64,000 nucleotides of DNA, from contig CAZSPZ010000001.1 in NCBI GenBank assembly GCA_964608965.1, positions 124,001 through 188,000 of the forward strand, read 5' to 3'. The translations under genes were made by a program, and so were the position numbers. A model generated the notes under the pieces. The model did not search any database. It was not told the DNA's origin and was given only the letters and a program-made list of their open reading frames with translations. Source of the stretch: UBA10908 sp964608965 (lineage in GTDB: Bacteria; Bacillota; Clostridia; Peptostreptococcales; Anaerovoracaceae). This document shows positions 8,951 to 18,547 of this stretch, piece after piece. Each line of letters begins with the position of its first letter. The stretch's first letter is position 1.

Positions 8951-8979
8951 TTGCGTGCGGCAGCATTTTGTGGTATGGT
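8951..8979 (+). promoter_or_regulatory. Candidate promoter for the flavoprotein pair
   Basis: TTGCGT (8951-8956), 17-base spacer, extended minus-10 TGG-TATGGT (TATGGT 8974-8979), 17 bases before the ATG at 8996. It lies back to back with the DUF308 promoter. Confidence 0.4.
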
Positions 8980-8995
8980 TATATCAGGTGATAAA

Positions 8996-10264
8996 ATGAA
9001 CGAAGAAAAACTTTACGACATTATAATAATAGGTGCGGGCGCATCAGGCTTAATGGCTGCCGCCATCGCAAAATCAAAGAATGCCGCCTGCCAAATTATC
9101 GTGCTGGAAAAGAATCCGTTCCCGGCAAAAAAGATATATGCTACCGGCAACGGACGGTGTAATTTTTTAAATCGCACCGCGACACCGAAGGATTACTTCT
9201 GCAGGGAAACCCCCGGCTACATCTCTAAAGTGATTGCCTCGGTCTTTACCGTCATGCCCCCGGGTCGGATGGAAGATGAATTCCGTCGTATGGGTATTGT
9301 TGCTGCAGAAGAAGAAGGCCGGTTGTATCCGCGCTCTATGCAGGCAAAAAGTGTGGCCGAAGCCCTTCTTCAAGAATTGCAGCTGCAGGACGTTCGCATA
9401 CAATGCAACAGCGCTGTTAAAACGTGTTATAAGGAAGGGGAAGTTTTTCATCTCCTTTGCCTGGACGGAAAAGAATATAAAAGCAATAAGGTGATCTTTA
9501 CGACAGGCGGAAAATCCGGTTGTCAATACGGCAGCGAAGGCGACGGCTACGGACTTGCCAGAAATTTGGGCCATCAAATCATAAAACCCATACCGGCACT
9601 GACACAACTTCTTACAGAAGAAAGCACCGATGATCTCTTTGGTGTAAGAGCGCAGGCCGGACTCTGCCTTTGGAAAGAGACAGCCGGAATCAGGCAGTTG
9701 GTTGCAGAAGACGAAGGGGAAGTACAGTTTACAAAAGAAGGCGTCTCCGGCATATGCACCTTTAACATCAGCCGGTTTCTCGAACTGGAGGAAGGCTCCG
9801 CATACGAGCTTCAAATCGATGTCTTTACGGAGTATACCGAAGCTGAGCTAGGCGAACTTTTCCTTGAAAGACGTGCGAATCTGTCGGAAAGAAAGGCGGG
9901 TTTTATGCTGTACGGCCTTCTCCCGGATAAGTTGAGCGATGCAATATTGCGAAGAGCCGGAATCGATGCAGAAGGAAAAGTGAAGGAAATCAGTCGAAAG
10001 GTTTTGAGAGAATTGGCAGAGATTTGCAAGACGCTTTCTTTTACTGCGATAGGAACAAAATCATGGAAAGAATCCCAGGTGACAGCAGGAGGCGTCGTTT
10101 TGTCCGAAGTACACCCCAAGACATTGGAATCTAAACTCGTAGAAGGCTTATATTTTGGGGGCGAAATTTTGGATGTAGACGGTCCTTGCGGAGGCTATAA
10201 TCTGGGCTGGGCTTTCGCTTCCGGATATGTTGCAGGTCAGGCTGCCGCGAAAAAAACAGTATGA
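8996..10264 (+). CDS. NAD(P)/FAD-dependent oxidoreductase, BaiN/HI0933 (YhiN) family
   Basis: 422 residues. A dinucleotide-binding Rossmann motif is at the N-terminus (IIIIGAGASGLMAA), followed by KKIYATGNGRCNFLN, the family hallmark, and a C-terminal FAD motif GGEILDVDGPCGGYNLGWAFASG. The family includes flavoproteins of unknown role and BaiN, implicated in bile acid 7-dehydroxylation; the latter activity should not be assumed here. The ATG at 8996 is chosen because AGGTGAT lies just upstream; the frame is open for 21 more codons without support. Stop and next start overlap as ATGA (10261-10264), so it is coupled to a second flavoprotein. Confidence 0.88.
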   Translation: MNEEKLYDIIIIGAGASGLMAAAIAKSKNAACQIIVLEKNPFPAKKIYATGNGRCNFLNRTATPKDYFCRETPGYISKVIASVFTVMPPGRMEDEFRRMGIVAAEEEGRLYPRSMQAKSVAEALLQELQLQDVRIQCNSAVKTCYKEGEVFHLLCLDGKEYKSNKVIFTTGGKSGCQYGSEGDGYGLARNLGHQIIKPIPALTQLLTEESTDDLFGVRAQAGLCLWKETAGIRQLVAEDEGEVQFTKEGVSGICTFNISRFLELEEGSAYELQIDVFTEYTEAELGELFLERRANLSERKAGFMLYGLLPDKLSDAILRRAGIDAEGKVKEISRKVLRELAEICKTLSFTAIGTKSWKESQVTAGGVVLSEVHPKTLESKLVEGLYFGGEILDVDGPCGGYNLGWAFASGYVAGQAAAKKTV

Positions 10265-11880
10265 TAAGAATTCACGGAATAAAACTAAATATAAATGAAT
10301 CTTCTGCCGGGCTTTTATCCAATGTATGCAAAAAACTTAGAATACCCGAGCATACAATCAGAAGGTGGAATATTGTAAAGGAATCTTTAGACGCCAGAGA
10401 AAAGCCAAAAATTTTTCGTGTATTCAGCTTGGATATCACTGAAAGTTCTCTTGGGGACGCAGAATTACTGGACAAGGCGAAAAAGGCAGGCATCAATGCT
10501 ATAAAGGTAAAGGCGGAGCCCTATGCGCCGCCATGCGTCGAAAGGGTGTTTTCTTCGCGTCCTGTCATCTGCGGATTCGGTCCTTGCGGTATTTTTGCCG
10601 CTCTGACACTTTCAAGGCTCGGATTACGTCCAATCGTTTTGGAACGAGGCGGAGCGATGGAAGAGCGGGTCAAGGCCGTGGCAGAATTTTGGGACGACGG
10701 AAAACTTAATGTTGCAACGAATGTCCAATTCGGAGAAGGGGGCGCCGGGACATTTTCCGATGGTAAACTTACCACCGGCACGTCTGACCCCGTCAATCAG
10801 CTCATTCTTTCGGAGTTTGTTGCGGCAGGCGCATCGGAAGATATTTTGTATAAGCAAAAGCCGCATATCGGGACAGATGTCCTGCGTAAAGTGGTCGTCA
10901 ATATTAGAAAAACCATCGAAGAGTTGGGCGGAGAGGTTCTCTTTTTATCCCGGATGACAGCTTTGGAATACGATGAAGGCGGCATACGGGGCATCTTTGT
11001 GAACGAAACGGACTATATCCCCACCGATACCGTGATTCTGGCATTGGGACACAGCGCCAGAGACAGTTTCAGAATGCTGTACGGTAAAGGCATAGCCATG
11101 GAACAAAAACAGTTTTCCATGGGCGTAAGAATCGAACATCTGCAGGAAGATATCGATAAAAGCCAATATGGGACCAGCGGTAAAATGTTAAACCTGCCGC
11201 CTGCCGAATATAAGTTATCGACTCGAACCCGGGGCGGCAGAGGAGTCTATACTTTTTGCATGTGCCCGGGGGGATATGTCGTCGCTTCCGCTTCTGCGGA
11301 GGGTGGCCTTGTCACAAACGGAATGAGCAATCGCAACCGAGACGGAAAAAATGCGAACAGCGCGGTGCTTGTGGATGTCTACACTTCTGATTTCCCGAAT
11401 GCCCACCCGCTGGCGGGTATCGATTTTCAAGAGCGCTATGAAGCGATGGCCTACGAAGCGGGCGGTGCGAATTATAACGCACCTGTTCAACTTCTGGGGG
11501 ATTTTATGCGACATAAAACTGCATACGAAAGCGCGGAAGGTTCGGTCGCTCCTTCTTATCGGCCAGGCGTATACTGGACAGAGCTCGATCGGTGCCTTCC
11601 GGAATTTGTCGCAGAATCTATTCGGGAGGCCTTGCCGGAATTCGGTAAAAAACTGATTGGCTTTGATTGTCCGAATGCGGTTTTGACTGCTCTGGAAAGT
11701 CGAAGTTCATCTCCTGTAAAAATATTGAGAAATAAAAAGGGAGAAGCCATAAGCTCCTCCGGGTATTTTATAAACGGTTTATATCCGGGCGGCGAAGGCG
11801 CCGGCTATGCTGGCGGAATTATGTCTGCCGCAGCAGACGGGATTCATTTGGCGGAATCGGCCGTTCGCAAAAGGGATTGA
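10261..11880 (+). CDS. FAD-dependent oxidoreductase, COG2509 type
   Basis: 539 residues. A basic N-terminal domain (about 1-90) precedes the FAD Rossmann motif CGFGPCGIFAALTLSRLG (about 100-117), then the characteristic NVQFGEGGAGTFSDGKL and the C-terminal GYFINGLYPGGEGAGYAGGIMSAAADG. The family is widespread in Clostridia and chloroplast lineages; its substrate is unknown. It is translationally coupled (4-base overlap) to the BaiN-family gene. Its 3' end overlaps the convergent gpmI gene by 37 bases (11844-11880). Confidence 0.85.
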   Translation: MIRIHGIKLNINESSAGLLSNVCKKLRIPEHTIRRWNIVKESLDAREKPKIFRVFSLDITESSLGDAELLDKAKKAGINAIKVKAEPYAPPCVERVFSSRPVICGFGPCGIFAALTLSRLGLRPIVLERGGAMEERVKAVAEFWDDGKLNVATNVQFGEGGAGTFSDGKLTTGTSDPVNQLILSEFVAAGASEDILYKQKPHIGTDVLRKVVVNIRKTIEELGGEVLFLSRMTALEYDEGGIRGIFVNETDYIPTDTVILALGHSARDSFRMLYGKGIAMEQKQFSMGVRIEHLQEDIDKSQYGTSGKMLNLPPAEYKLSTRTRGGRGVYTFCMCPGGYVVASASAEGGLVTNGMSNRNRDGKNANSAVLVDVYTSDFPNAHPLAGIDFQERYEAMAYEAGGANYNAPVQLLGDFMRHKTAYESAEGSVAPSYRPGVYWTELDRCLPEFVAESIREALPEFGKKLIGFDCPNAVLTALESRSSSPVKILRNKKGEAISSSGYFINGLYPGGEGAGYAGGIMSAAADGIHLAESAVRKRD

Positions 11881-13391
11881 CCCGTCATTTCTTTTGGAAT
11901 GGGCAAACCCATTATTTCCAGCAGTGTGGGTGCGATGTCGCAAAGGCTTCCTCCATCCGCTAATTTTTTTTGACTTTGCCCGACTAAAATCAAAGGCACG
12001 GGTGCTGTTGAATGAGCCGTTGCAATGCTGCCGTCTTCTTCTACCATATGGTCCGCATTTCCGTGATCGGCGGTAATCAGCAGACTCCCCTCTGCCGCGA
12101 TGATGGCTTTCTCTATTCTTCCGACACATTCATCGACAACTTGAACCGCTTTGATCGTTGCTTCGAAAACCCCTGTGTGTCCGACCATATCGCAGTTGGC
12201 GAAGTTCAATATGATGACATCATAACGATGTTCTTTTATTTTTTCTATCACAGCATCTGTAATCAGATAAGCACTCATTTCGGGTTTTAAATCGTAATGG
12301 TCGACCTGTGGGGAGGGGATGAGAATTCTGTCTTCCCCCGGATTGGGCGCCTCCACTCCTCCATTGAAGAAAAAGGTAACATGTGCATATTTTTCGGTTT
12401 CAGCGATTCGAAGCTGATTCTTTTTTTGAAAGGAAAGATATTCTCCCAGAGTGTTATTCAGTTCTTGCGGGGAAAAGGCGACGGCAACATTCGGCATGGT
12501 TGTATCGTAGCTCGTCAGACAAACATAAAAGAGGTTCGTCAGGAATTTTTCTCTGACAAAATTCTTGAAGTCGGGATCCACAAAAGCGCGTGTAAGTTCT
12601 CTGGCTCTGTCGGGGCGAAAATTGAAAAATATCAACGCGTCGTTGTCCGCGACGGATACCGGTGGTTTCTCATTTCGTGCGATGAGACAGGGAAGAACAA
12701 ATTCATCGTTTATCCCGGCTCGATATGATTCGTTTAGGAGATCCATAGCGGATTCCCCGGATTGTCCTTCTCCATGGATAAGGGCTCTGTATGCCTTTTG
12801 GACGCGCTCCCAACGATTGTCTCGATCCATTGCATAATAGCGTCCCATGATACTGGCAATTTCGCCGACACCTGTTTTCAGCATGTACTCTTCTGTCTGC
12901 CTGATGTAATCATCGCCACACGAAGGAGGTACATCTCTTCCATCCAAAAATGCGTGGACATAGACTCGGTCAAGTCCGAAAGTTTTTGCCATATCCAATA
13001 AAGCAAACAGATGGGAAGTGTGCGAATGGACGCCTCCGTCGGAAAGCAGCCCCATAAGGTGCAATGCGGAATGGTTTGCTTTGGCGTGTTTCATCGCGGA
13101 ACAAATCGCTGCGTTTTCAAAAAAACTTCTGTCTTCGATCGCGTTGTTTATTTTCGTAAGCTCCTGCCAAACGATTCTTCCGGCTCCCATATTCAAATGG
13201 CCGACTTCGGAATTTCCCATTTGACCCGTCGGCAAACCTACCGCTTTCCCGGAAGAGAGCAGAGAGGTGTGCGGGCGCGTCTGAAACAACCGATTCAAAT
13301 GGGGCGTTGCCGCGCATGATATGGCGTTGACTTGAGATGCCGGAGACAGGCCATAGCCGTCCATGATCAAAAGCATTGTAGTTCTTTTCAT
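11844..13391 (-). CDS. gpmI: 2,3-bisphosphoglycerate-independent phosphoglycerate mutase
   Basis: 515 residues, the expected length. Metal and nucleophile motifs are intact: LLIMDGYGL with Asp11, QMGNSEVGHLNMGAGR with catalytic Ser61, GGVHSHTSHL, and the C-terminal ITADHGNADHM. The enzyme interconverts 3- and 2-phosphoglycerate in glycolysis with two manganese ions. Start at the ATG at 13391, preceded by GGAGGG; the longer frame has no ribosome-binding site. Usually gpmI sits in a gap-pgk-tpi-gpmI-eno cluster, but here it stands alone, back to back with addA and tail to tail with an FAD oxidoreductase. Confidence 0.95.
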   Translation of the reverse strand: MKRTTMLLIMDGYGLSPASQVNAISCAATPHLNRLFQTRPHTSLLSSGKAVGLPTGQMGNSEVGHLNMGAGRIVWQELTKINNAIEDRSFFENAAICSAMKHAKANHSALHLMGLLSDGGVHSHTSHLFALLDMAKTFGLDRVYVHAFLDGRDVPPSCGDDYIRQTEEYMLKTGVGEIASIMGRYYAMDRDNRWERVQKAYRALIHGEGQSGESAMDLLNESYRAGINDEFVLPCLIARNEKPPVSVADNDALIFFNFRPDRARELTRAFVDPDFKNFVREKFLTNLFYVCLTSYDTTMPNVAVAFSPQELNNTLGEYLSFQKKNQLRIAETEKYAHVTFFFNGGVEAPNPGEDRILIPSPQVDHYDLKPEMSAYLITDAVIEKIKEHRYDVIILNFANCDMVGHTGVFEATIKAVQVVDECVGRIEKAIIAAEGSLLITADHGNADHMVEEDGSIATAHSTAPVPLILVGQSQKKLADGGSLCDIAPTLLEIMGLPIPKEMTGQSLLRTADSAK

Positions 13392-13464
13392 TCTTCCCTC
13401 CAAATTACTCCTAATCATACCATAAATCCGTACCATAGTGTATAATTACCCAGAGGTGGAAAAC

Positions 13465-16400
13465 ATGAAGTGGACCGAGAGACAGGCGCAGGCCATAGAG
13501 GAAAGAAACACGAATCTCCTTGTATCTGCAGCGGCAGGTTCGGGGAAGACCGCAGTTCTCGTCGAGAGAGTAAAACGTCTTATTCTCGAAGAACAAATAG
13601 GGATCGACGAAATACTTGTCCTTACATTTACCAATGCGGCAGCTTCGGAGATGAAGGAGAAAATTCTTAAAAGCATTAACGACGAATTGTCTTCCTGCGA
13701 AGGAAATCAAGAGAAACAACGATTTCTGCGCCGGCAGCTTCTTCTCATTCCCAGAGCGAATATCAGCACATTTCATGCGTTTGCATTGGAAATAGTCCAC
13801 CGATATTATCATATTATTGACATTGCGCCGGCGCTTTCCATCTGCGATGTATCAAAGCAGAAAATTCTCAAAGACGAAGCGATGCAGGAGTTGCTGGAAG
13901 ATTGTTTTGAGCAGGGAAGCGAAGAATTTCGGACTTTCCTGGATGATTACTGCTCTTCGCGCGACAATGAAACACTAAAAGACATGATTTTTGATTTTCA
14001 TTCTTTTATGCAAAGCCTGCCGGATGCCGACGAGTGGTTTCAATCGGCGATGCAAAGTTTAACGGCTTCGGACATTCCTTTAGAAAATAAACCGATTCTC
14101 GTGTATTTAGCCCGGAGAATAGACGATGGGCTGAATATGACGATTTCATATTTCAATAAAGCCATTGATCTTCTGACGGACATCAAAGATGCTGACGGAC
14201 GCCCTGTCCTGATGCGCCTGGCCCAAAAGATGAAGGAAGATGTTTCGGCTGTAGAAAGTATAAAGGAAGTACTGGTTTCCGGAAAATTCGAAACCGCTGT
14301 GGCTGCTATCCGCGCCGGCATAGCTTTTTCGAGGATTTCTGCGGATAAATCCGAAAAGCCATATTATGAAGAGAACTTAAAAGAAGATGTTACGGAATAC
14401 AGGGACGCAGGGAAACGCCGCTTCAAGAAAATTCTGCAATGGTGCACTTTCGGAGATTTCCCCGCCGTTCAAGACGAATTCGCCATGATCGGCAGCGTCG
14501 CGGCAACATTTTATCGTTTGGCTTGCGACTTCGATCATCGTTATGCACAAAAAAAAGAAGCTCAGAAAGTTTTGGATTTTTCGGACATAGAGCATTTCGC
14601 TCTTCGGATATTGGAAGATGCCGAAGTATGTATGGAATACCGGGAAAATTTTCGATATATATTCATCGATGAATACCAGGACAGCAACATGGTTCAGGAA
14701 AATTTAATCTTGCGCATATGCAGATCCGATAATCTTTTTATGGTCGGGGATGTTAAGCAGAGTATCTACAAGTTTCGCTTGGCTGAACCGGAACTTTTTA
14801 TCAACAAGTACTCTTCTTTTAAATCAGGCGACAGCGTTACCAGCAAAGTAATTGATTTAAACAGTAATTTTCGCAGCAAAAATGGCGTCATAGATTTTGT
14901 AAACGAGCTTTTCGGCACTATCATGAATAAAAAGAGCACCGGCCTGGATTACGACTGCGATGCGGCGCTGGTAAAAGGATGCTCCTATCAGGGGCCTTGC
15001 GATTTTAAAACAGAGTTGTACCTGGTTGATGCCAATCCGGACGCAGAAGAGGATTTCGACGAGGAGATCGCTGAACTGAAAGCCGTTGAACTGGAGGCAT
15101 TACAAGCTGTTTCAATCATAAAGCAAAATCTCGGGCAAACCATTTACGACGATCAAAAGAATCAGGAACGCCCGCTGGCGTACAGAGATATGGTCATTTT
15201 GCTCCGGGCAGCTCGAGGTAACGGGGAAATTTTTTATCAGGCGTTGGCGGATGCCGACATCCCTGTTTTTCTTGACAGGAACGAAGGCTATTTCGACACG
15301 ATTGAAATTCAAGTATTCTTAAACCTTCTTCGTATCATTGACAATAAGAAACAAGACATCCCACTTCTCAGTGTTCTTCGTTCTCCGGTTTTCGGTTTTT
15401 GCGCGGACGAATTGGCATCGATAAGAATATTCGCAAATCAGCAGTCGTCCGGACGTGTGCCGTATAACGAAGCCTTTGAAATTTATTCGAAGCAGGGTGA
15501 TCAGGAGCTTTTAAAAGAGAAATGCTCAGCGTTTTTGAACCGCTTAATTCTATGGCGAAAACAGGCAACTTTTGTTCCTTTGGGCGACTTTTTATGGGAA
15601 CTGCTGGTAAGTACCGGATACCATGATTTTTCCGGCGCTATTTCCGGAGGCGATCAACGGCAGGCGAACCTTAAAGCTTTAGTAGACAAAGCCACCGAGT
15701 ACGAAATGCGAAACGCGAAAGGTTTGTTTGGCTTTATCAACTACATAGAGGCTCTTGCCGGTCGAAACGGGAAAATTGATATCGGTCAGGCGAAAATCCT
15801 ATCCGAAGGCGCCAATGCTGTTCGCATTATGACAATACACAAGAGTAAAGGATTGGAATTTCCGTTCGTTCTTTTGGCCGGGATGGGCAAGAAGTTGAAC
15901 TCTCATTTTAACAGACTGCCGGTAGCATATCATAAGGAGCTTGGCTTTGGATTCCGGTTATCGAATTCAAAAAAATCCTTGCATTACGACAGCATTGCAT
16001 TGCAAATGATAAACGATAAGGCAAAGCAGGAAGATCTTGCCGAATCCATCCGGATTTTATACGTTGCGCTCACCCGCCCCAAAGACAGGCTTCTTTTGCT
16101 TGGGGCGGCAAAAGATCCCATGCGCGCGTTAGACAAAGCGTATAAGATTCTTCCCGGCGACGTGGAAAGTGCCGCTACTTATATGGAGATGATTGTTTCC
16201 GCCATGAGAGATTCGCTGCAGATTAATGTGATAGGGCGTGAACAGCTGGAAAAGAACAAAAATCGGCGCTCCGTTGATAAAACAGAGCTGCAGCAAACGC
16301 TGGAAGAAGGGTTTGCTGTGGACGAGCGCGAATGTGAACTTTCAAAAGCAGAACTGATCAAGCGTTTATCGTTCAGCTACCCTGATCAGGAAAATGTAAA

Positions 16401-17079
16401 GTATAAAACAAAATATACCGTGTCGCAAATTGCTGCCTTGGAACGGAATAAACATACCGACCTTCCCAAGGTTCTTTCTGCGATATACAACGAAGAAGAG
16501 ATGCAAAAGGACTACAACGCCGAAGAATTCTTGTATAGCGCGCCAAAGTTTTTATTCGAGGAAAAAGCTCCGGACGCTGCGGAAAGAGGTACGGCGTATC
16601 ATATTGTTATGGAACATATTCCATTTACGAAAGAAGGGAAAACATCCGGAGATATCGCAAAATTCATAGAAAAACTTACGGAAGCAAACGTACTGTCCCC
16701 TTCGCAGGCAGCTTTCGTCAATGTGGATAACATAGCTTCTTTCTTTGCCTCCCAAACAGGCAGGCGGATGATGGAATCAATCGAAATTTTCAAAGAAGCG
16801 CCTTTTGTGATGAAAAGCGTCTATAACGGCAGCGAAGTGCTTGTGCAGGGAACCATCGACTGCTATTTCAAGGAAGGCGATTCTCTTGTGCTGGTCGACT
16901 ACAAGAGCAATTACATCGATAAGTCAAAGAAGGCGGAAGAAATCAAAAGAATGGAGCGGATTTATCTTCCTCAAATGCGCCTTTATAAAGAGGCATTGGA
17001 AGGAATATCCGGATTGAGGGTAAAAGAAAGTATTATTTATCTTTTTGGAATAGACGATCAACTCAGTCTGAAATATTAA
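13465..17079 (+). CDS. addA: ATP-dependent helicase/nuclease subunit A
   Basis: 1204 residues, the typical size of AddA. Motifs: Walker A AAAGSGKTAVL (22-32), TFTNAAASEMKEKI, Walker B FIDEYQDSN, GDVKQSIYKFR, IMTIHKSKGLEFPFV, YVALTRPKDRL, and a C-terminal RecB-like nuclease with GTAYHIVMEHI and VDYKSNY. AddA with AddB resects double-strand breaks up to Chi for recombination. addB normally lies directly upstream in Firmicutes; here the upstream gene is divergent gpmI, so addB must be elsewhere or absent. The start at 13465 follows AGAGGTGG; a TATAAT at 13441-13446 gives a plausible minus-10. A DJ-1-like gene begins 12 bases after the stop. Confidence 0.93.
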   Translation: MKWTERQAQAIEERNTNLLVSAAAGSGKTAVLVERVKRLILEEQIGIDEILVLTFTNAAASEMKEKILKSINDELSSCEGNQEKQRFLRRQLLLIPRANISTFHAFALEIVHRYYHIIDIAPALSICDVSKQKILKDEAMQELLEDCFEQGSEEFRTFLDDYCSSRDNETLKDMIFDFHSFMQSLPDADEWFQSAMQSLTASDIPLENKPILVYLARRIDDGLNMTISYFNKAIDLLTDIKDADGRPVLMRLAQKMKEDVSAVESIKEVLVSGKFETAVAAIRAGIAFSRISADKSEKPYYEENLKEDVTEYRDAGKRRFKKILQWCTFGDFPAVQDEFAMIGSVAATFYRLACDFDHRYAQKKEAQKVLDFSDIEHFALRILEDAEVCMEYRENFRYIFIDEYQDSNMVQENLILRICRSDNLFMVGDVKQSIYKFRLAEPELFINKYSSFKSGDSVTSKVIDLNSNFRSKNGVIDFVNELFGTIMNKKSTGLDYDCDAALVKGCSYQGPCDFKTELYLVDANPDAEEDFDEEIAELKAVELEALQAVSIIKQNLGQTIYDDQKNQERPLAYRDMVILLRAARGNGEIFYQALADADIPVFLDRNEGYFDTIEIQVFLNLLRIIDNKKQDIPLLSVLRSPVFGFCADELASIRIFANQQSSGRVPYNEAFEIYSKQGDQELLKEKCSAFLNRLILWRKQATFVPLGDFLWELLVSTGYHDFSGAISGGDQRQANLKALVDKATEYEMRNAKGLFGFINYIEALAGRNGKIDIGQAKILSEGANAVRIMTIHKSKGLEFPFVLLAGMGKKLNSHFNRLPVAYHKELGFGFRLSNSKKSLHYDSIALQMINDKAKQEDLAESIRILYVALTRPKDRLLLLGAAKDPMRALDKAYKILPGDVESAATYMEMIVSAMRDSLQINVIGREQLEKNKNRRSVDKTELQQTLEEGFAVDERECELSKAELIKRLSFSYPDQENVKYKTKYTVSQIAALERNKHTDLPKVLSAIYNEEEMQKDYNAEEFLYSAPKFLFEEKAPDAAERGTAYHIVMEHIPFTKEGKTSGDIAKFIEKLTEANVLSPSQAAFVNVDNIASFFASQTGRRMMESIEIFKEAPFVMKSVYNGSEVLVQGTIDCYFKEGDSLVLVDYKSNYIDKSKKAEEIKRMERIYLPQMRLYKEALEGISGLRVKESIIYLFGIDDQLSLKY

Positions 17080-17091
17080 AAGGAGGTTGCT

Positions 17092-17637
17092 ATGGTATTT
17101 GTTTATATTACAGAAGGATTCGAGGAAATCGAAGCACTGACTCCGGTCGATGTGCTGCGGCGCGCCGATATAGAAGTGGCCACGGTTTCAATGGAAGAAC
17201 AGTTATATGTCAGAGGCGCTCACGACATAGAAATAGCATGTGATATGACTTTCCATGAGAGCGAAAAGTTTACGGCGGATATGCTCGTGTTGCCCGGCGG
17301 AATGCCAGGGACGATGGGCCTTGCAAAAAGTGAGCAATTGCTATCCAGAATTCGCAGCGAATACGAAAAAGGCACATGGGTTTGTGCGATTTGTGCCGCG
17401 CCGCTTGTGCTGGCAAAGGCAGGGATTTTAAAAGGGAAGAACGCCACGATTTATCCGGGCATGGAAAAAGAAATAGAGGGAGCAATTTACTCCGGGGAAA
17501 CGGTTTGCGTCGACGGCAACATTATTACATCCAGAGGACCCGGGACTGCTTTGCCTTTTGCTTTTGCATTGGTTGCCGCAATGGCGGGAAAAGAATCGAT
17601 GGATTCATTAAAGAGGAGTATGGTTGTTCATGCTTAA
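17092..17637 (+). CDS. DJ-1/PfpI family protein
   Basis: 181 residues, the size of YajL/DJ-1. The nucleophile elbow is WVCAICAAPLVLA with Cys101, and a conserved acidic residue precedes it near GFEEIEAL (Glu15 region). Family members have been described as chaperones, protein or nucleic-acid deglycases, or peptidases, and the activity is debated. The ribosome-binding site AAAGGAGG is strong. It lies 12 bases after addA, and its end overlaps the next gene, so it forms an addA-DJ1-PHP transcription unit. Confidence 0.88.
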   Translation: MVFVYITEGFEEIEALTPVDVLRRADIEVATVSMEEQLYVRGAHDIEIACDMTFHESEKFTADMLVLPGGMPGTMGLAKSEQLLSRIRSEYEKGTWVCAICAAPLVLAKAGILKGKNATIYPGMEKEIEGAIYSGETVCVDGNIITSRGPGTALPFAFALVAAMAGKESMDSLKRSMVVHA

Positions 17638-18526
17638 CATAGACCTTCATCTTCATACAAATTACAGCGATGGCATCCAGTCTCCGCAAGACGTCGTAAG
17701 AAGGGCAAAAAGCTGTGGCTTGGACGTGATAGCGATTACAGACCACGACGGAATCGGCGGCGTAAAACCGGCTCAGGAAGAAGGGCAGCGGATTGGGGTG
17801 CGTGTCATTTCCGGCGTGGAGCTGTCTGCCGAATGTTCTTATGCCGCATTTAACTCTGCTTCGGAAATGCACGAGATGCACATATTAGGCTATAACATGA
17901 AGCTTGACAGCCTTGCTTTATCGGACAAGATGGAGGATATCCTACGCAGAAGGCGGGATCGCAACGAAAAGCTGCGGTCGGCTTTTATGGAAAAAGGGAT
18001 CACAATCAGCGAAGATGAATTACAAAGGCATTCTCCTTCGGGGTATGTGGGAAAAGTTTCTTTTGCACGGGCGTTAGCCGGCAGGGGTTTTGCCTCGGAT
18101 ATCCGCGAAGCGTTTACTTCGAAAAAATTGCTTCAGGCGCCCGAAATCAAGTCCATTAGAAAAGTCAAGACGTCTGCGGGCGAAGCGATCAATATGATTC
18201 ATCAGGCCGGAGGTTTGGCGTTTTTGGCGCATCCTTTTCAATTAGGTTATGCTTCCTTAATGGATTCCCCCCAAAATTTTAGAGAAAGGCTTGCCTTGAT
18301 TTTATCTGAATTGAAAATATTGGGATTGGATGGGTTGGAATGCTACTATCCGACGCACGATCAGGAGCAAACAGACTTTCTTCTCCGGTTAGCCGATCAG
18401 AACGGTTTCCTGGTGTCAATCGGCTCGGATGACCACGGTCCGGATGTCCGGAAAATTAAAAAAATCCACTCGTTTCAAGTGGAGGCAGATATAAAGCGAC
18501 TGGAGTGGATCGGGAAGCTGAAATAA
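17630..18526 (+). CDS. PHP-domain phosphoesterase (TrpH/RNase AM-like)
   Basis: 298 residues. The PHP metal motifs are clear: IDLHLHTNYSDG at the N-terminus, ITDHDGIGG near residue 38, GVELSAE, HPFQLG, and a C-terminal GSDDHGP. Homologues (E. coli YciV/TrpH) hydrolyse 3',5'-bisphosphorylated nucleotides and trim RNA 5' ends. Two starts are possible: TTG at 17624 (5 bases after AGGAG) or ATG at 17630 (11 bases after); I chose the ATG. It overlaps the end of the DJ-1 gene by 8 bases. Confidence 0.85.
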   Translation: MLNIDLHLHTNYSDGIQSPQDVVRRAKSCGLDVIAITDHDGIGGVKPAQEEGQRIGVRVISGVELSAECSYAAFNSASEMHEMHILGYNMKLDSLALSDKMEDILRRRRDRNEKLRSAFMEKGITISEDELQRHSPSGYVGKVSFARALAGRGFASDIREAFTSKKLLQAPEIKSIRKVKTSAGEAINMIHQAGGLAFLAHPFQLGYASLMDSPQNFRERLALILSELKILGLDGLECYYPTHDQEQTDFLLRLADQNGFLVSIGSDDHGPDVRKIKKIHSFQVEADIKRLEWIGKLK

Positions 18527-18547
18527 TATTGCATTTCAATGCGCAAT

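Noticed and set aside
9167..9814. 215-codon minus-strand open frame inside the BaiN-family gene
   Set aside because: It lies wholly antisense to a well-supported flavoprotein gene, has no ribosome-binding site or recognisable domain, and reads as Cys/Phe-rich shadow sequence.
18530..18547. ATTGC/GCAAT inverted repeat after the PHP gene
   Set aside because: Short, AT-rich stem with no T tract, too weak to call a terminator.
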